Below the pieces are notes generated by a model that saw only the letters and a program-made list of their open reading frames with translations, did not search any database and was not told the DNA's origin. The translations under genes were made by a program, and so were the position numbers. From contig JAFZIZ010000008.1 of NCBI GenBank assembly GCA_017554145.1, forward strand, positions 186,001 to 250,000: 64,000 nt of DNA. Direction: 5' to 3'. This document shows, piece after piece, positions 60,865-64,000 of the stretch (its first letter is position 1; the number at the start of each line of letters is the position of its first letter). Source of the stretch: Prevotella sp. GTDB taxonomy: Bacteria; Bacteroidota; Bacteroidia; Bacteroidales; Bacteroidaceae.

Positions 60865-60892
60865 AATGAAAAAAGGAGCCAAATGGCTCCTC
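60865..60892 (-). terminator. Terminator-like hairpin between divergent promoters
   Basis: AGGAGCC-AAAT-GGCTCCT (60874-60891). On the minus strand a run of six T follows. No minus-strand gene lies directly upstream, so its purpose is unclear. Confidence 0.6.
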
Positions 60893-60917
60893 ATTTTTAC
60901 AGATACATGTCCAAAAA

Positions 60918-60949
60918 TTTGGATATTTCACTTTTTTACTATATCTTTG
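60918..60949 (+). promoter_or_regulatory. Promoter of the lipoprotein gene at 60975
   Basis: TTTG (60918-60921), 20 bases, TATCTTTG (60942-60949). Confidence 0.7.
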
Positions 60950-60974
60950 TAGTCGATTAAACATTATTAGTGAT

Positions 60975-61544
60975 ATGAAAAAGATGATGATGACGCTCGC
61001 AGCCGTCCTTTGCTGCGCAATGACAACCGCAGTATTCACTGCCTGCGGTGGTGACGACAACAACTCTACGCCTGAACCTAAAATCGTGGGGTGTGAAGTC
61101 AATTATTCACTCAATTTCCCTAAAGAGAAAGATGCAAATACCGGCAACCTGTATGCCCTTTACACAAAAATTGAGGTTGGCTACATTGACGACAACGGGA
61201 CAGAACAAAGAGAAGAGGTCATAAACGGCAAATGGAGCAAGACTGTGACCTACACCAAGAGCACAAGCGGCTATCTTAAACTCTATTTGACAGTACCAGA
61301 GAGCATCGACATCGAAAGCCTTACCTACGACGAATATGTCTCTCTTGTCAATGCTACGCCTGACAAGCCGTCAGATATCGCAGTCATCTTAAGCGACAAC
61401 ACAAAGTACCCTGGTTCACTTACCAACTTCAAGATTTTTAACAATGATATCCAGACACATGCCAAAAAGAACCATGTTGAGGCGTATCTCAAGGCGCTCT
61501 CCAAACAATCGCCGGCAGTTCTGACCATCAATTTCACGATGTAA
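60975..61544 (+). CDS. Hypothetical lipoprotein
   Basis: The 189-residue product has a lipoprotein signal (VFTAC, Cys24) followed by GGDDNNS, close to the Bacteroidetes surface-export pattern. The mature part is a beta-rich domain (CEVNYSLNFP, YTKIEVGYIDDNG, SGYLKLYLTVP). I do not recognise a family. It has its own promoter and is followed by a hairpin CTGGCA-TTTTG-TGCCAG (61556-61572). Confidence 0.7.
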   Translation: MKKMMMTLAAVLCCAMTTAVFTACGGDDNNSTPEPKIVGCEVNYSLNFPKEKDANTGNLYALYTKIEVGYIDDNGTEQREEVINGKWSKTVTYTKSTSGYLKLYLTVPESIDIESLTYDEYVSLVNATPDKPSDIAVILSDNTKYPGSLTNFKIFNNDIQTHAKKNHVEAYLKALSKQSPAVLTINFTM

Positions 61545-61555
61545 TCCCCCCTCAT

Positions 61556-61572
61556 CTGGCATTTTGTGCCAG
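61556..61572. repeat. Small hairpin behind the lipoprotein gene
   Basis: CTGGCA-TTTTG-TGCCAG, 12 bases after the stop codon. It has no T-run of its own. Confidence 0.5.
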
Positions 61573-61592
61573 TAAATTCAGGGAGAACAATT

Positions 61593-61647
61593 ATGTCTTA
61601 CCTTTAAAAAACGTTGAATTAAAAACTTCGTTTTTAGGGTAAGACAT
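61593..61647. terminator. Long palindrome, likely bidirectional terminator
   Basis: ATGTCTTACC (61593-61602) pairs with GGTAAGACAT (61638-61647). Inside, AAAAACG pairs with CGTTTTT. It lies between two convergent genes and touches the stop codon of the dehydrogenase. Confidence 0.6.
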
Positions 61648-62402
61648 TACTCTCTATAAATCAAACTACCACTCGCTTGGTGAGTGGCCAGTATAAGTAC
61701 CTCTGCTATCTGCACATGAGCTGGTGCATTGGCAGCATAGACAGCGACATCGGCTATATCATTGCCAGTTAGAGGCTCGATCCCTTTATAAACATTGGCC
61801 GCACAATCATTATCGCCACGGAAGCGGATGTTGCTGAAGTTGGTCTCCACAAGACCTGGTTTCAGATTCGTTACACGTATAGCTGTATTGATAACGTCGA
61901 TACGCAGTCCATCGGAAAGAGCCTTTACTGCTGCTTTAGTAGCACAATAAACATTGCCTCCAGCATAGACTGCATCGCCTGCGACGGAGCCCACATTGAT
62001 AATGTGTCCACGATTGCGCTTCACCATCCCTGGCACAACAAGTCTAGTCATAGTCAACAATCCTTTGATGTTAGTATCAATCATTGTTTCCCAATCATCA
62101 GGATTGACTTCAAATTCAGGTTCAAGACCAAGAGCCAGTCCTGCATTGTTTACCAATACATCTATCTCCTGCCATTCTGCAGGCAATGATTCGATTGTTT
62201 TCGTAGCCGTCTCACGATCTCTCACGTCAAAGGTCAACGTCAATACATTAGCCCCCTTTTCCGTCAGTTCCTTTTTGATGTCTGCCAGACGTGTTTCATT
62301 TCTTCCAGTAAGAATCAGTCTATCACCGTTCTCTGCGAATTTTCTTGCACAAGCCAGTCCAATCCCACTTGTCGCACCAGTTATCAATACAACTTTATTC
62401 AT
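61647..62402 (-). CDS. SDR-family NAD(P)-dependent oxidoreductase (YdfG-like)
   Basis: The 251-residue protein has the short-chain dehydrogenase motifs: LITGATSGIGLACARKFAE (cofactor binding), NNAG, the catalytic NVGSVAGDAVYAGGNVYCATK with Ser, Tyr and Lys, and the family end IYRE. The closest described relatives act on 3-hydroxy acids such as L-allo-threonine or serine. The real substrate is not known. The -7 box TAATTTTG is at 62456-62463 on the minus strand. Confidence 0.9.
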   Translation of the reverse strand: MNKVVLITGATSGIGLACARKFAENGDRLILTGRNETRLADIKKELTEKGANVLTLTFDVRDRETATKTIESLPAEWQEIDVLVNNAGLALGLEPEFEVNPDDWETMIDTNIKGLLTMTRLVVPGMVKRNRGHIINVGSVAGDAVYAGGNVYCATKAAVKALSDGLRIDVINTAIRVTNLKPGLVETNFSNIRFRGDNDCAANVYKGIEPLTGNDIADVAVYAANAPAHVQIAEVLILATHQASGSLIYRE

Positions 62403-62455
62403 AAACTTTTAATTGTTTGTATGTTCATTATTTTTTTATAATTCTAATGATGCCA

Positions 62456-62463
62456 CAAAATTA
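62456..62463 (-). promoter_or_regulatory. -7 element of the SDR gene
   Basis: TAATTTTG on the minus strand, with TTTGG about 20 bases upstream. Confidence 0.55.
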
Positions 62464-62492
62464 CAAATAGTTATGAATACTGCCAAAAAACT

Positions 62493-62523
62493 TTTGGCTT
62501 TTCCGAGCTTATTCGTAACTTTG
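62493..62523 (+). promoter_or_regulatory. Promoter of the NSS symporter gene
   Basis: TTTG (62493-62496), 19 bases, TAACTTTG (62516-62523), 38 bases before the ATG. Confidence 0.7.
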
Positions 62524-62561
62524 TCCCCAAATTAAGAAACGATGGCGATAAATGTGATTAT

Positions 62562-63893
62562 ATGGAGAAGTCTTTTTCGTCGAAAATCGGTGTATTACTG
62601 GCTGCAGCAGGCAGTGCCGTTGGATTAGGTAGTATTTGGAAGTTCCCTTATGTTGCCGGGGAAGACGGTGGCGGAGCATTCATCATTCTGTATATTGTGT
62701 GTTCGCTGGTATTCGGCGTTCCTCTGGTGATGAACGAATTTCTGATAGGCAAGCTGTCGGGCAGAAGCGCCTTTGGTGCTTACCGGGTGTTGAGCGGAAC
62801 GAACCGCTGGCAGTGGTTTGCATGGACGAATCTGATTACTGCGACCATCATCATGAGTTTCTATTTTGTGGTCACAGGCTGGTGCATCGACTATATGGTC
62901 GAGGCAGCGACGAACACGTTTTCCGGTATGGATGCCGCAGGACTGACAGCCCATTTCAAGGTTTTCGAAAGTCATGCTCCCCTGATGACATTGTATGCTT
63001 TCATTGCCATCGTGTTGACAGCATCGGTGTTATGGTTCGATGTGAACAAGGGCATTGAGCGCCTGAGCAAGATCCTCATGCCGCTGCTATTCCTAATCCT
63101 GATTGTGCTGGCTGTCCACATGATTTTTATCGACGGCGGCAGCACCGGACTACGCTATCTGTTTGAGCCAAACTTTTCTAAAATCACATCTAAGGTGTTC
63201 CTAGAGGCGATGGGCCTCAGCTTCTTCACGCTGTCCGTTGGCGTGGGTGCACTCGTCACGTATGGCGGCTACATGCCCAAAGACCAGAATGTCACATCGA
63301 CGTCGGTGCAGATGATTGTGCTCGTCATCATTGTGTCGCTGTTGGCTGGCATGATTGTGTTCCCAGCGGTGTTTGCTTACGGGTTCAGTCCTTCTGAGGG
63401 ACCGGAGCTGACCTTCGTGACACTACCAGCGGTGTTCCAGCACATGTTCAGTCCGACGCTGGTCAGCGTGTCATTCTTTGCGCTGATGTGTGTAGCAGCC
63501 ATCACGTCGACCATCTCCATGATGGAGGTAATGGTAGCTTTCGTCCACGAAGCGACAGCAGGTACGAAGATACCGCTCAACAGACATCAGAGTGTGATCG
63601 TTGTCGCTGTGATACAGGCGATTACCAACACACTGTGCATCCTGTCTATGACAGGCCATGCCGACTGGCTTACTGTGAGGGGGCTTAACCTGTTTGACTC
63701 TGCCAATGCTTTTGTCACCGACTTTTTGATACCTGTTGGCGCATTGGTAACGGCATTGTTTACCGGATGGTTTGTACCGAAGGCGAGGTATCAGGGGTCT
63801 CGCGTGGGCACATTTGTATATTTAGTTGTACTGCGCTGGCTGGTACCCATCGCCATCGTCATTATTTTCCTCAACTCCCTCAATATTATTTGA
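62562..63893 (+). CDS. Sodium-dependent neurotransmitter/amino acid symporter (NSS family)
   Basis: The 443-residue membrane protein starts with the NSS first helix (KIGVLLAAAGSAVGLGSIWKFPYVAG), whose Asn/Gly region holds sodium and substrate, and continues with about eleven to twelve helices, typical for bacterial NSS members such as TnaT or MhsT. It imports an amino acid or similar solute with sodium. The substrate is not evident. The length is normal. Confidence 0.92.
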   Translation: MEKSFSSKIGVLLAAAGSAVGLGSIWKFPYVAGEDGGGAFIILYIVCSLVFGVPLVMNEFLIGKLSGRSAFGAYRVLSGTNRWQWFAWTNLITATIIMSFYFVVTGWCIDYMVEAATNTFSGMDAAGLTAHFKVFESHAPLMTLYAFIAIVLTASVLWFDVNKGIERLSKILMPLLFLILIVLAVHMIFIDGGSTGLRYLFEPNFSKITSKVFLEAMGLSFFTLSVGVGALVTYGGYMPKDQNVTSTSVQMIVLVIIVSLLAGMIVFPAVFAYGFSPSEGPELTFVTLPAVFQHMFSPTLVSVSFFALMCVAAITSTISMMEVMVAFVHEATAGTKIPLNRHQSVIVVAVIQAITNTLCILSMTGHADWLTVRGLNLFDSANAFVTDFLIPVGALVTALFTGWFVPKARYQGSRVGTFVYLVVLRWLVPIAIVIIFLNSLNII

Positions 63894-63946
63894 CTTCCTT
63901 TTGCAATTTATATTTGAAAAGATAGTAATAATCCATTGAATTTTGC

Positions 63947-63954
63947 TATCTTTG
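63947..63954 (+). promoter_or_regulatory. -7 element of a gene beyond the window
   Basis: TATCTTTG, about 42 bases before an ATG at 63997 on the last line. The gene itself lies outside the window. Confidence 0.45.
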
Positions 63955-64000
63955 TAACCACTTTTAGGATTGATTATCAAATAACCCAACAAAAAGATGA

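Overview
The window is a gene-dense chromosomal segment of a Bacteroidota bacterium, most likely a Prevotella-like member of the Bacteroidales. The support is: many promoters with the Bacteroidota -7 element TAnnTTTG, often preceded by TTTG 19-20 bases upstream; a type IX secretion plug homologue; a one-piece sensor/AraC regulator; serine palmitoyltransferase; TonB-dependent receptors paired with surface lipoproteins; and BtuG. No complete prophage, insertion sequence or CRISPR array was seen.

Layout. 1-11 kb holds housekeeping and envelope genes: T9SS plug homologue, propeller/AraC regulator, tRNA-Pro, serine palmitoyltransferase divergent from a lipid kinase, a tiny Cys-rich membrane protein, tRNA-Cys, a TetR regulator, malic enzyme, a lipoprotein and a cyclophilin. 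11-16.5 kb is an accessory island: a Y1 (RAYT-like) transposase fused to a nucleotide-binding-like domain, then a restriction-modification operon (Vsr, HNH endonuclease, C5 methyltransferase, small acidic protein) read from a long, highly structured leader RNA, followed by about 0.5 kb of repeats. 16.5-36.5 kb is core metabolism and operons: GIN-domain lipoprotein, alanine dehydrogenase, rsmG, an MBL hydrolase, an ATP-grasp-like protein, an AAA ATPase, PFOR, an ECF sigma factor with a membrane partner, transketolase/rpiB, and a six-gene operon containing hisB.

36.6-59 kb is a cobalamin locus. A riboswitch-led minus-strand operon (btuB-btuG-btuF-btuC) imports the vitamin. A second riboswitch leads a plus-strand operon with two more TonB receptors around a CbiK-like lipoprotein, then four fused biosynthetic genes (cbiHC, cbiET, cbiGF, cbiJD). 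cbiA lies between the two riboswitches and is split in two frames. cbiP, a second btuF and a second btuC converge from the other side, downstream of a phosphoethanolamine transferase. cbiL and a BtuD ATPase are not in the window. The right end has a lipoprotein, a short-chain dehydrogenase and an NSS sodium symporter.

The most unusual signal is a set of short degenerate tandem arrays made of 4-5 heptamers (about 28-35 bases), different in sequence but alike in architecture. They lie in frame inside genes and are concentrated in the cobalamin genes (three in cbiJD, two each in cbiHC and cbiET, one each in cbiP and btuF2, one across the btuF1/btuC1 junction). Similar arrays with an 8-base period occur in an FAD dehydrogenase gene and before PFOR.
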